From Listeria_A hofi (GTDB lineage: Bacteria > Bacillota > Bacilli > Lactobacillales > Listeriaceae), in contig NZ_CAUYTL010000001.1 in assembly GCF_963575615.1 (NCBI RefSeq), positions 62,001 to 126,000 on the forward strand: DNA of 64,000 bases, in the 5' to 3' direction. How positions within the stretch are numbered: position 1 is the stretch's first letter; each line of letters begins with the position of its first letter. Shown piece after piece: positions 17,045 through 26,084 of this stretch. The position numbers and the translations under genes are program-made. The notes below the pieces were generated by a model that was given only the letters and a program-made list of their open reading frames with translations, was not told where the DNA came from and did not search any database.

Positions 17045-18229
17045 CTAATTTTTCATAAAATCTTTCATTCGATCAAGCGCTTGTTCAAATAGTGCTGGGT
17101 CTGTCGCATAAGAAATCCGAACGTAATCTGGCATACCGAAGCCTGATCCTGGCACAACCGCGACAAACGCATCATCTAACAAACTTTTTGCAAACGCATC
17201 AACATCGGCAAAACCTTTCATACGCGTCGCCTCTGCTACATCAATAAAGAAGTAAAAAGCCCCGCTCGGTTTTTTCGGTTTAAATCCAGGAATTGACTCT
17301 AATACTGGATAAAAGCGCTCCATTCGCTCTTCAAAAGCTTGGTACATACTTTCAGGTACCGTTTGATTGCCATTATAAGCTTCAGCCGCACCATACTGAG
17401 CATTCGCTGTTGGATTACTCGTCATATGATCTGCAAGTTTTCCCATACTCGCAATGATTGGCTCAGCAGCAGCGGCATAACCAATACGCCAGCCAGTCAT
17501 CGCATAAGCCTTCGACACGCCATTAATCACGATAGTCAATTGATACAGCGCGTCGCTTAATGAAGCAATCGACACTAAATCTTTCTTATCTCCATAATAT
17601 AACTTCTCATAAATCTCGTCAGAAACAACATAGATACCATGTTCCTCCGCCACTTTTCCAATCGCGATAAGTTCCGCTTTCGAATATGTCATGCCTGTTG
17701 GATTATTAGGCGAATTAAGCACAATAGCTCTCGTTTTTGGCGTTACAGCCTTTTCAAAATCTTCTGCGGATATCTTGAAATCCGCATCAAAACCTGTCTC
17801 TACAAAAATTGGCACACCGCCAGCAAGCTTGATTTGTTCTGGATAAGTTACCCAGTAAGGTACAGGCACGATAACCTCATCCCCAGGATTCAGAATGGCT
17901 TGAAAAGCGCAATAAAGCACATGCTTTGCACCAGTTCCAACAAAGATTTGGTTCGGCTTGTATGCTAGTCCCTGATCTTGTTGTAACTTTCCAATAATAG
18001 CCTGCTTTAATTCTGGTATTCCCGATGTTGCAGTGTATTTCGTAAACCCTTTGTTCATCGAATCTACAGCAGCATCAATGATGTTTTGTGGTGTATTGAA
18101 GTCTGGCTCCCCAGCTCCAAGACCAATTACATCAATACCAGCCTGCTTCATTTCTCTTGCTTTTGCTGTAATCGCAAGTGTTGGCGACGCAGCAATTTCT
18201 TGGACACGTTTCGATAGCGGTAGGTCCAT
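17045..18229 (-). CDS. aspB: Aspartate aminotransferase (class I, AspB type)
   Basis: A PLP enzyme exchanging amino groups between aspartate and 2-oxoglutarate; 394 residues. The PLP lysine lies in GVSKAYAMTGWRIGY (near residue 235), with SPNNPTGM and GAGEPDF before it. Cytoplasmic. Its product aspartate feeds asparagine charging and lysine/pantothenate pathways whose genes are nearby. Co-directional with asnS and ypmB. Confidence 0.95.
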   Translation of the reverse strand: MDLPLSKRVQEIAASPTLAITAKAREMKQAGIDVIGLGAGEPDFNTPQNIIDAAVDSMNKGFTKYTATSGIPELKQAIIGKLQQDQGLAYKPNQIFVGTGAKHVLYCAFQAILNPGDEVIVPVPYWVTYPEQIKLAGGVPIFVETGFDADFKISAEDFEKAVTPKTRAIVLNSPNNPTGMTYSKAELIAIGKVAEEHGIYVVSDEIYEKLYYGDKKDLVSIASLSDALYQLTIVINGVSKAYAMTGWRIGYAAAAEPIIASMGKLADHMTSNPTANAQYGAAEAYNGNQTVPESMYQAFEERMERFYPVLESIPGFKPKKPSGAFYFFIDVAEATRMKGFADVDAFAKSLLDDAFVAVVPGSGFGMPDYVRISYATDPALFEQALDRMKDFMKN

Positions 18230-18258
18230 GCACGTTCCCTCCTAAGTTCTACAAAGTT

Positions 18259-18765
18259 TTATAAATTCTCAATTGCTCGGTACCAATCTCCGGTTTCAAA
18301 ATCTACATCAAAATAATTCAAATTATTATCTTTATCTAAATAGGAAATCTCCCAAATTGGTACCCCTTTATCCATACCAAGTGTCACATTTAAAATCTTA
18401 ACGGGATTCTTCTCCTGCTTCACCTTAGCAATTGCCTCATCTTTAGAAATACCATCTTTTGCATATTTGACAACCACTGTTCCCTTCTTACTTTTTGGAA
18501 CCCAAACAATAATATTTTTATTTTTACTGTTCTTCCCAGTCAGCACATAGTACACACCATTAGCACCATTATACAAATAAAAATCCTCTTGTTCTTTCAA
18601 ATCAACTTTGCCTTCAATTCGTGCAAGTGCTTCCTTCTCATCTGCGCGAACTGGTTTTTGCGCGCTGTAGAAAAAGATGAAAAATCCTGCTATCACCACA
18701 ACAATTGCAGCAATACTAATCCAAATCCACTTCCAGTAACTTTTTTGATTACTTTTTCGCAACAT
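18259..18765 (-). CDS. ypmB: YpmB-like membrane-anchored protein (DUF5590/PepSY-like)
   Basis: About 168 residues: a short basic start, a single membrane segment (WIWISIAAIVVVIAGFFIFF, about 14-34) and an extracytoplasmic domain of two PepSY-like repeats. ISKDEAIAKVKQEKNP and the ending YFDVDFETGDWYRAI are typical. Function unknown. I prefer the ATG of MLRKSNQ; an in-frame ATG four codons upstream (18775-18777) is possible, and neither has a strong ribosome site. Its place between dinG and aspB is conserved. Confidence 0.8.
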   Translation of the reverse strand: MLRKSNQKSYWKWIWISIAAIVVVIAGFFIFFYSAQKPVRADEKEALARIEGKVDLKEQEDFYLYNGANGVYYVLTGKNSKNKNIIVWVPKSKKGTVVVKYAKDGISKDEAIAKVKQEKNPVKILNVTLGMDKGVPIWEISYLDKDNNLNYFDVDFETGDWYRAIENL

Positions 18766-18863
18766 ATCTACTCTCATTTCTATTAGCTTTACGCTGTTGT
18801 CGCCTATTTCTAGCCTAGATTCATTATAGCAATACCTTCACGATATTTGAAGCGAAAAAACAG

Positions 18864-21641
18864 TTATTCAAAAAATTTCTTCACTTCCTCCAATAATTCT
18901 AATTCCTTCCCTTTTATAATTGGGACCTCTGGAATCGAATGCAAAAACGTTTTTCCAAAAGTAGTCGTATCTACTCTGTTATCAAAAACAAAAACAATTC
19001 CACGATCTGTCTCTCTGCGAATCAATCTTCCGAATCCTTGCTTGAAACGTAGCACAGCCTCTGGTAAAGAGTATGTCTGGAATGCATTTAAACCCATTTT
19101 TTTGCGCAAAGCAATCTGAGCTTTCGTATAAGAATCTTCAAGTGGCGCGAATGGCAAGCGAACAATAACTAGACACGATAAATCGTCTCCTGGAATGTCC
19201 ACTCCCTCCCAGAAACTCATCGTTCCTAGTAAAATAGCCTTATCAAAAGCGAGGAATTGTTTTGTTAAGCGGGCAGGGCTTCCAGACGATACACCTTGAG
19301 CTAAAATACGGTATTCTGCAATAGACGCATCCTGACTCATTTTCCGATATGTTTTTTGAAGCATCTCGTGAGCCGTAAAGAGCACTAACATACGGCCCGA
19401 TGTTTCTCTCGCAATCGCGCTAAGATACAAAGCTAGCCTACTTGTATATTCCTCCACAGGTGTTCCTTTTACAGGTAACATGTCAGAAGGAATAAGTATC
19501 CGCGCATTTTCCTTATAGCAAAATGGTGATTTTATTTGCTCCGTAACAATGTCCTCATCAAGCCCCAGTTCCTTTCTAATATAAGTGAAGGAATCATCTA
19601 CCGTCAATGTAGCAGATGTCAAAACAACCGATTTTTTAGCATCAAAAAAGTCCTTCTGTAGCGTATGATTCACCTGCACAATATTAGCTCTAAGTCGCAC
19701 ACTGCTCAGCGCTTTATTCCGGTCAGCCTCAATATAAAGCATCATCGCCTCTTCCTTTTCATAAAGCATGCGAGATAATTGATTTTCAGCACGTTTCCAG
19801 TCTAACACAAACGAATAAACCTCTTCTATGAACACGGACTCTCCTTCACTAAATTTGTCCGCCTCGCGTTTCCCATAAGCCAAAACATCATCAAGTGTCA
19901 AGCTAACTTCTTTCATAAGCAGGTATACTTTCTCGCCAGCAAAAAATAATGCAGTATCCAATTTTTCATCGATTACATTCTCGACCAATAGTAACTCCGT
20001 CGTATTTTTGTTCGCCTTTAATAACTTCTGCGCTAACAATAAAAATAGTTCCTCTAATGCTTCTTCCAATTTTAATATCGCAATCTCAATATCAAAAAGT
20101 TGGTGTTTTTCGGGAAACATCATTTCTAAGCGTTTTAACATGGCTTCTTTCCCAAGCGTACCTAAACGATTCATGAAAAACTTCATTCGGCGATAAGAAA
20201 AAACGAAACTCTGTTGTGCCCTCGCTGCATCCGTGAAATGATGTGCCTCATCAATGATTGCATACTCATAATCTGGTAGCCATTTCCCACCACCAAAATG
20301 ATCCTGCAAAAGTAACGCATGATTCACGATAATTAAGTCCGCTGCTTTTGCTTGTTTCTGATTGAATAAGTAAAAATCATATGGCAACCAAGGATCTTTT
20401 TGCGGGGATAAAAACCAACCCGTATGCTTCATTCGATTCCAAAAAAGTTGTCCACCACTAGATAAATTCACCTCGCCAATATCCCCTGTTGTTGTCTCTG
20501 TCAGCCAAACAAGCAACTGCATCTTCGTTAACACAACGTCATACGTCTTATCCATCTCAGATAGTAACTGTTCAAATTTAAATAGATTGATATAGTGATC
20601 TCTTCCTTTTAAAACGACAGCCTTTACATCAAAATGAGTCAATGCAGTAAGTAGCGGGATGTCCTTATGAAAAATTTGAGACTGTAAAAGATTCGTATAT
20701 GTACTAATCACGATCGGAATTTGATGCTCCTTCGCAAAATAAATTGCTGGTAAAGAATATCCTAGCGTTTTTCCAATCCCCGTTCCTGCTTCAATAAGCA
20801 CGTTAGCTTCATTTTTCCAAGATGCCATAATTGTATCCATCATCAAAAATTGGCCTGTTCGAGGTGTTAATGTTTCATTTACCGCTTGAAAAAGTGCTAT
20901 TTTCTCCTCCTCTGAATTAGGATAGCACACATTATCCGCTCGACTATATTGCACTTCTTGTATGCTTTTTTGCCGAATCACAATCCCTCTATATTCTGTC
21001 CATTTTGTATCTAGCGCCGCCAATTCACGCTCTTTTCGCATCTCTATTTCAAAGAGTAGTTCCGCAAGATAACCAGTCAAATGCTGCGATAACGTTGTCA
21101 ACTTACGAATAGTCGCTAACGGTAATGTCTCTAACTTCTCTAAAAACAGTAATAAGAGCTCCGCCGTAACACGCGCATCACTATCAGCTCGGTGTGGGGC
21201 ATCGTGGCCAAATCCGAATTCATCAGCTAAGTCTTGAAGTTTAAAGCTATCAACAGTTGGATACATAATTCGCGCCAATTCCACTGTGTCTAAAAGCTTC
21301 ATTTTTAATGGCGCTTCACCAGCTTCACGCATCTCCTTTTGAAGAAATGTCCAATCAAAATTCACATTGTGGGCAACAAAAATGCCACCATCAATCAATG
21401 CATGAATAATGGAAGACACATCTTCAAAAAGAGGCGCGTCTTTCACATCTTTATCTGATATACCTGTCAGTTCTTTAATAAAAGGAGGAATCCGCTTTTC
21501 TGGATTTAAAAACGTGGAAAACTGGTCTATAATTTCGCCTTTCTCAACAATACAAGCCGAAAATTGAATAATCTTATCTGCCTTATTCGCCTGATTCCCA
21601 GTAGTCTCCAAATCTACAACAATGTATCTTTTATTTTTCAT
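18864..21641 (-). CDS. dinG: DinG-family helicase with N-terminal 3'-5' exonuclease domain
   Basis: 925 residues. The N-terminal DEDDh exonuclease domain (about 1-165) has D10/E12 in VVDLETTG, HNVNFDWTF and HRADSDARVT. The XPD/DinG helicase part has Walker A EAGTGIGKT at about 285, DEAH in IIDEAHHF at about 465 and motif VI QGFGRLIRRETDRG near the C terminus. I do not see the four-cysteine iron-sulfur cluster of E. coli DinG. That fits the Gram-positive form, where S. aureus DinG was shown to act as an exonuclease; helicase activity here is uncertain. Confidence 0.93.
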   Translation of the reverse strand: MKNKRYIVVDLETTGNQANKADKIIQFSACIVEKGEIIDQFSTFLNPEKRIPPFIKELTGISDKDVKDAPLFEDVSSIIHALIDGGIFVAHNVNFDWTFLQKEMREAGEAPLKMKLLDTVELARIMYPTVDSFKLQDLADEFGFGHDAPHRADSDARVTAELLLLFLEKLETLPLATIRKLTTLSQHLTGYLAELLFEIEMRKERELAALDTKWTEYRGIVIRQKSIQEVQYSRADNVCYPNSEEEKIALFQAVNETLTPRTGQFLMMDTIMASWKNEANVLIEAGTGIGKTLGYSLPAIYFAKEHQIPIVISTYTNLLQSQIFHKDIPLLTALTHFDVKAVVLKGRDHYINLFKFEQLLSEMDKTYDVVLTKMQLLVWLTETTTGDIGEVNLSSGGQLFWNRMKHTGWFLSPQKDPWLPYDFYLFNQKQAKAADLIIVNHALLLQDHFGGGKWLPDYEYAIIDEAHHFTDAARAQQSFVFSYRRMKFFMNRLGTLGKEAMLKRLEMMFPEKHQLFDIEIAILKLEEALEELFLLLAQKLLKANKNTTELLLVENVIDEKLDTALFFAGEKVYLLMKEVSLTLDDVLAYGKREADKFSEGESVFIEEVYSFVLDWKRAENQLSRMLYEKEEAMMLYIEADRNKALSSVRLRANIVQVNHTLQKDFFDAKKSVVLTSATLTVDDSFTYIRKELGLDEDIVTEQIKSPFCYKENARILIPSDMLPVKGTPVEEYTSRLALYLSAIARETSGRMLVLFTAHEMLQKTYRKMSQDASIAEYRILAQGVSSGSPARLTKQFLAFDKAILLGTMSFWEGVDIPGDDLSCLVIVRLPFAPLEDSYTKAQIALRKKMGLNAFQTYSLPEAVLRFKQGFGRLIRRETDRGIVFVFDNRVDTTTFGKTFLHSIPEVPIIKGKELELLEEVKKFFE

Positions 21642-21684
21642 GCTTATCCCCCCACTTCCTGACTAGGCAACCAGTATCACCGTA

Positions 21685-22068
21685 TCACAATACCGTCTGT
21701 GCTTTTTCCTCTGGTAATGTCTTTACAATCTCGTTATCATCATTTAAAACTACAATCTTAGGTTGATGACTCGCTACTTCTTCTTCTGAAAAAATACCAT
21801 ACGCCATAATAATAACTGTATCCCCCACTTGAGTCATCCTAGCAGCTGCACCATTCAAACAAATAATACCACTATTTCGTTCACCTGGTATAATATATGT
21901 CTCCAAACGTGCACCATTATTATTGTTTACAATCTGCACCTTCTCATTCGGCAACATATCGACAGCCTCCAGAATGGCCTCATCAATCGTGATACTTCCA
22001 ACGTAGTTCAAGTTGGCTTCCGTCACTGTGGCTCGGTGAATCTTACCATACATCATCGACCGCATCAT
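21685..22068 (-). CDS. panD: Aspartate 1-decarboxylase
   Basis: Makes beta-alanine for pantothenate; a pyruvoyl enzyme that cleaves itself between G24 and S25 in NYVGSITID, which is intact. The start is the ATG at 22066-22068, six bases after AGGAGGTG. That site lies at the panC stop, so the genes are coupled (1-base gap). The product is 127 residues, the normal size. Confidence 0.96.
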   Translation of the reverse strand: MMRSMMYGKIHRATVTEANLNYVGSITIDEAILEAVDMLPNEKVQIVNNNNGARLETYIIPGERNSGIICLNGAAARMTQVGDTVIIMAYGIFSEEEVASHQPKIVVLNDDNEIVKTLPEEKAQTVL

Positions 22069-22069
22069 G

Positions 22070-22918
22070 TCAGACACCTCCTATTATTTCATTATCAATA
22101 AGTCTAGCTTTGGAATATTGAACACAAACGGCTATCACAATTGGCTTTTCCCAATCTTCAATAGCTTCAAACGATGGATACTGGTACATATCCAAATAAA
22201 CAATCTTTTTATGCGACCCATTCCGATTAATAATAGTTCTGATATTTGCCAAAATACTAGCCTGATCACGCAATTCTACAACCTCATTTCGAGCCTTTAA
22301 AAGCGCTTCATGAATAGTCGCTGCCTCTTTACGTTCTTGCTCCGTCAAATAAACATTCCGCGAACTTTTAGCCAGTCCATCTTCTTCTCTAACAGTTGGA
22401 ATAACTCGAATAACTAGTGGAAAAAAATAATCGGCCACAAAATCTTGAACAACAGCAACTTGTTGCGCATCCTTCTGCCCAAAATAAGCACTATCCGGTT
22501 GCACAAGGTGAAAAAATTTCGCTAAAACCGTTAAAACACCGTCAAAATGTCCTTCACGAAGCGCGCCATCTAATACAGAAACCCTCCTCTTCGCGCGAAT
22601 TGCCGTCGTTAAACTGTCAGGATACATCATCTCTACAGATGGCAAAAATAAAATATCAATATCATTTTCCTCTGCAAGACTTTTATCTCGCAACTCATCA
22701 CGCGGATAACTTCCAAAATCTTCCGTTGGTCCAAATTGCGTTGGATTGACAAAAATACTCATGACAACCACATCATTTTCCTCATTAGCAGCTTTAGCAA
22801 GAGCTAAATGTCCTTCATGCAAATAGCCCATTGTTGGTACAAAGCCAATCGTTTGGCCATTCTTTTTGTGTGAAGCAATTGCCAATTTTAATGTTTCTAT
22901 GTCGCGTATGATTTTCAT
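22070..22918 (-). CDS. panC: Pantothenate synthetase
   Basis: Joins pantoate and beta-alanine with ATP. 282 residues from the ATG at 22916-22918. It has the HxGH nucleotide motif LHEGHLAL (H34, H37) and the KMSKS-like loop DGLAKSSRNVYL. GGAGGCG of the panB end serves as ribosome site; a longer in-frame start at 22933 lies inside panB and is less likely. Middle gene of panB-panC-panD. Confidence 0.96.
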   Translation of the reverse strand: MKIIRDIETLKLAIASHKKNGQTIGFVPTMGYLHEGHLALAKAANEENDVVVMSIFVNPTQFGPTEDFGSYPRDELRDKSLAEENDIDILFLPSVEMMYPDSLTTAIRAKRRVSVLDGALREGHFDGVLTVLAKFFHLVQPDSAYFGQKDAQQVAVVQDFVADYFFPLVIRVIPTVREEDGLAKSSRNVYLTEQERKEAATIHEALLKARNEVVELRDQASILANIRTIINRNGSHKKIVYLDMYQYPSFEAIEDWEKPIVIAVCVQYSKARLIDNEIIGGV

Positions 22919-22919
22919 C

Positions 22920-23753
22920 TCATTCGCCTCCATATAAGCCTTGTAATGTCTCTTCGCTCATCGTGAATGTATGTTCCAATGCAGGAAAAATGCCAGATTT
23001 AACGTCACGAACGTAGCTTGAAAGTGCATCATGAATGACACTGTCCACATCACCATAGGTCTTTACAAATTTAGCCACTCGATTTGTACCATATTGAATA
23101 ATGTCATGATAGACAAGTACTTGACCGTCCACATCTGCGCCTGCACCAATACCAATCGTTGGAATTGAAATGGTCTTGGCTACTTCTTTTACCAGTTGTC
23201 TTGGAATGGCTTCTAGCACAAGCGCGATAGCTCCAGCATCCTCGGCCTCTTTCGCCTGCCTTAACAAGTCTTGTGCAGCTTCTTTTGATTTCGCTTGTAC
23301 TTTATAACTTCCCGTCAATCCAACTGTTTGTGGTGTCAAACCTAGATGAGCAACAACAGCAACTCCTCCCGCACTCAGATGCGATATTTTCGTGAATACA
23401 TTGCCTGCGCCTTCTAATTTAAGCGCATTGGCTCCCGTTTCTTGAATGATTTGGCGAGCATTCCTAATCGTTTCTTCTACCGAACCGTGGTAACTCAAGA
23501 AAGGCATATCCGTAACAATAAATGTATTTGGTGCACCACGCCGAACAGCTTTCGTGTGATGAATCATGTCAGCAACCGTTACAGGAATAGTAGAATCGTA
23601 CCCCAAAACAACCATCCCTAGAGAGTCTCCCACAAGAATCATATCAACCTTTGCTCTTTCAGCATTCTTGGCAGAAGGATAATCGTAAGCTGTGACCATC
23701 GTTATCTTTTCTTGTTCTTTTTTCATCTGCACAAAATCAACAGGTTTTTTCAT
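22920..23753 (-). CDS. panB: Ketopantoate hydroxymethyltransferase
   Basis: Makes ketopantoate from 2-ketoisovalerate and 5,10-methylene-THF. 277 residues with VGDSLGMVVLGYDST (Mg and substrate binding), TDMPFLSYH and the catalytic glutamate in LVLEAIPRQL. The start has AAAGGAG 9 bases upstream. First gene of panBCD. Its leader (about 23754-23915) holds no clear riboswitch and only a weak promoter candidate. Confidence 0.96.
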   Translation of the reverse strand: MKKPVDFVQMKKEQEKITMVTAYDYPSAKNAERAKVDMILVGDSLGMVVLGYDSTIPVTVADMIHHTKAVRRGAPNTFIVTDMPFLSYHGSVEETIRNARQIIQETGANALKLEGAGNVFTKISHLSAGGVAVVAHLGLTPQTVGLTGSYKVQAKSKEAAQDLLRQAKEAEDAGAIALVLEAIPRQLVKEVAKTISIPTIGIGAGADVDGQVLVYHDIIQYGTNRVAKFVKTYGDVDSVIHDALSSYVRDVKSGIFPALEHTFTMSEETLQGLYGGE

Positions 23754-23920
23754 TTCAATCTACTCCTTTTGTCTCTGTCCATAATGGATCAAAGCAAAAT
23801 ATTTTTAATCAAAGAAAACATGTACCATTCTTATTCAGATACAGCCAATAGTTGCTTTCCTCCTTGCTATAGTATCATATTTCAGGCTGTTTCGAAAGTT
23901 CTTAAGCTGGCTACTATAAA

Positions 23921-23960
23921 GAAAAGAGCGTATATCACAACACGCCGTGACATACGCTTC
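23921..23960 (-). terminator. Terminator after the thioredoxin-like lipoprotein gene
   Basis: A 12-bp stem AGCGTATGTCAC / GTGATATACGCT with one GU pair is followed by CTCTTTTCTTT on the minus strand. It lies just after the stop at 23968. Confidence 0.75.
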
Positions 23961-23967
23961 TCGCTCT

Positions 23968-24384
23968 CTATTCGTATTTTTCAAACCACGATTTCAAAGC
24001 TGCCTTGTCGTCATTGCCATCGTAACGTGCAATTTCCTTGCCATTTTCTAGGTAGAAAATAACCGGAACTGTTTTCACTTTCATATCTTGTAAAAATACT
24101 TTTGTCTTATCCTCTTCTTTTTCTCGCGCAGCATCTGTATCAAAGTAAGCTAAACGCATATCCTTATCCTTCAAAACGCTATCTAAAGTAGGTTGAAAAG
24201 CTTGACAGTCTGGGCAAGTTGGTCTGCCAATATAAACAAAACCACTCTCTTTATTGTCCAGTTTTGCTTGAAATTCGGCTAATGTTATCTTATCCAATTG
24301 TTTGCTGTCCTCTGTATTTTTACTACCACACGCCGCTAGCAATAAAAAAATACCTACCATGCTTATTAATAATAATTTCTTCAT
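23968..24384 (-). CDS. Thioredoxin-like membrane lipoprotein
   Basis: 138 residues: lipoprotein signal with lipobox LLAAC (modified C19), then a thioredoxin fold with the active site C57-P-D-C60 and the cis-proline region KTVPVIFY. It should sit on the outer face of the membrane and act in thiol-disulfide exchange. The target is unknown. A thioredoxin gene at this place between panB and birA is known in Listeria. It could also be read as a bacteriocin-transport accessory type (PedC/BrcD-like). Confidence 0.85.
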   Translation of the reverse strand: MKKLLLISMVGIFLLLAACGSKNTEDSKQLDKITLAEFQAKLDNKESGFVYIGRPTCPDCQAFQPTLDSVLKDKDMRLAYFDTDAAREKEEDKTKVFLQDMKVKTVPVIFYLENGKEIARYDGNDDKAALKSWFEKYE

Positions 24385-24405
24385 TATTGCTTAAATCTCC
24401 TCTTC

Positions 24406-24924
24406 TTAGATTGGTAAAATTAAATGAATATCTAATGGTTCTAATTCAAATAAATACATATCTGGTGGATTTGCTAATTCTGCACCTAAACGTAAGTAAA
24501 AATCTACAGTATTCCGAACAGGTGTTGCAGAAATATATAACTCTTTTGCACCAAGTTCTTTAGCCTCTTGCGAAATAATATCGATAAGCCTTCTACCAAG
24601 CCCCTGTCCCCGGTAATCATGACTAACATATAACATATCAAGTTTCATTGTTTTACTATCAATTAAGTAACTTTCTAAAGATACTAATCCTACTAGCACA
24701 TTTTTCTCGTAAGCTCCAATAATGATGCCATCCCGGTCAAAAAGGGATTGTAATCGTTGTTCATAGATAGTCAATTCACTTTCTAACCAACCACTAATAT
24801 CGTAATACTCCTTCACTAATTGTAGCGTTTGATTCTTCATGTAGTACACTTCTTCTACTAGTTCTTTGCGATCAATCATCCTTAACTGAGATAATTCCTC
24901 ACGAACCAACCATTTAAACTCCAT
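24406..24924 (-). CDS. GNAT-family N-acetyltransferase
   Basis: 172 residues with the acetyl-CoA motif A DYRGQGLGRRLID at about 110-122 and motif B APVRNTVDFYLRLGAEL after it. The substrate is not deducible. It lies 22 bases upstream of the thioredoxin gene on the same strand. The gene is more AT-rich than its neighbours and, as far as I recall, is not part of the conserved Bacillus/Listeria block here, so local acquisition is possible. Confidence 0.8.
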   Translation of the reverse strand: MEFKWLVREELSQLRMIDRKELVEEVYYMKNQTLQLVKEYYDISGWLESELTIYEQRLQSLFDRDGIIIGAYEKNVLVGLVSLESYLIDSKTMKLDMLYVSHDYRGQGLGRRLIDIISQEAKELGAKELYISATPVRNTVDFYLRLGAELANPPDMYLFELEPLDIHLILPI

Positions 24925-25109
24925 TCGCCAGCTCTCCTTTTACGCTATTTTTTCTTAGTATAACTGACTACTTGTCAAAAGAAAAAATGCTAAAAAAGGA
25001 ATTTAACTCAATTCTTGTTAGCAATCGGTTGGTTCTATCACCTGCGTCTCATTTTTTTGAGGCCTTCCATGTTTTTTGACGCTCCATTACCAATTAAAAA
25101 AAGAATTTA

Positions 25110-26084
25110 CTATCCTAGCGAAATATCTGCGGAATAAATTGCATGCTCTTCTCCTACAGCGTCTTGAACAATCAGCACACCAGCATCTGATATCCCTTTG
25201 ACAGTCCCCCGAATCTCACCTTTTAATGTCTTCGCTACAATTTTTTCACTAAAAGGAATGGCTCGTACTTCCCATAATAACTTGATTGGCGCAAAACCTT
25301 GATCCAAGAACAGCTTGTAGTATTTCTCTAGTTGAGCAACGATTTCGCCATAAAGCGCTCCCCTAGAAACTGGATGCCCAACTAGAATAGCTAGCGAAGT
25401 TGCTTTATCGCGTAATTCTTCGGGGAAAAATGCTTGATTAACATTAATTCCTGTCCCGATGATAATCGCGTTTACTTGCTCTGCTTCTGCTTGCATTTCT
25501 GTTAAAACGCCACATACTTTACGCTTATTAATATAAATATCATTTGGCCATTTAATCTGTGGTTCTAATCCTGTTGTATTCTCAATCGCCTCTGCAACAG
25601 CTAGCGATGCAATAAACGTGAACTGAGGGACTTGTTGCATTGGGATTTCAGGCTTTAGAATCGTACTCATCCAAATTCCGGTTCCTTTTTGTGAATTCCA
25701 AGGTCTTGCTAGACGGCCCTTACCAGCAGTTTGTTGATCCGCAATAACAACAGTCCCGTCCACTGCACCTTCACCAACTAGTTGATGGGCGATGATTTGT
25801 GTAGATGTCACTTCTGGATAAAAGGCCACTTGCTGACCAATAAATTCAGTTTTAGCGCGAAAATAAAGCATATCCTCCGTAAAAATTTCTGCAGCGGGTT
25901 TAATAGCATAACCACTTCCGCGCTTTGCCTCAATATCAAAGCCAGCTTTTTTTAATTCTTCTATCTGCTTCCATACAGCTGTTCGGCTACAATTCAGTGC
26001 ATTTGCAATCTCTTGCCCTGAAACTAGCCCGCCGTCAGCTAATCGAAATACATCTAATAATTTACGCCGATTCGTTGATAACAT
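25110..26084 (-). CDS. birA: Bifunctional biotin--protein ligase / biotin repressor
   Basis: Activates biotin and transfers it to carboxylase carrier proteins; the N-terminal domain represses biotin genes. 324 residues: winged helix 1-65 (SGQEIANALNCSRTAVWKQIEEL), ligase core with the biotinyl-AMP loop GKGRLARPW at about 122-130 and KWPNDIYIN at about 185, and a C-terminal SH3-like domain. The start lies inside the end of cca (23-base overlap), so translation is coupled. No biotin operator was identified in the window. Confidence 0.95.
   Translation of the reverse strand: MLSTNRRKLLDVFRLADGGLVSGQEIANALNCSRTAVWKQIEELKKAGFDIEAKRGSGYAIKPAAEIFTEDMLYFRAKTEFIGQQVAFYPEVTSTQIIAHQLVGEGAVDGTVVIADQQTAGKGRLARPWNSQKGTGIWMSTILKPEIPMQQVPQFTFIASLAVAEAIENTTGLEPQIKWPNDIYINKRKVCGVLTEMQAEAEQVNAIIIGTGINVNQAFFPEELRDKATSLAILVGHPVSRGALYGEIVAQLEKYYKLFLDQGFAPIKLLWEVRAIPFSEKIVAKTLKGEIRGTVKGISDAGVLIVQDAVGEEHAIYSADISLG

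Noticed and set aside
25010..25109. Terminator after birA
   Set aside because: GCGTC/GACGC and CTCA/TGAG pairings exist but are separated by long A-runs and lack a proper U-tract position, so I do not call it.
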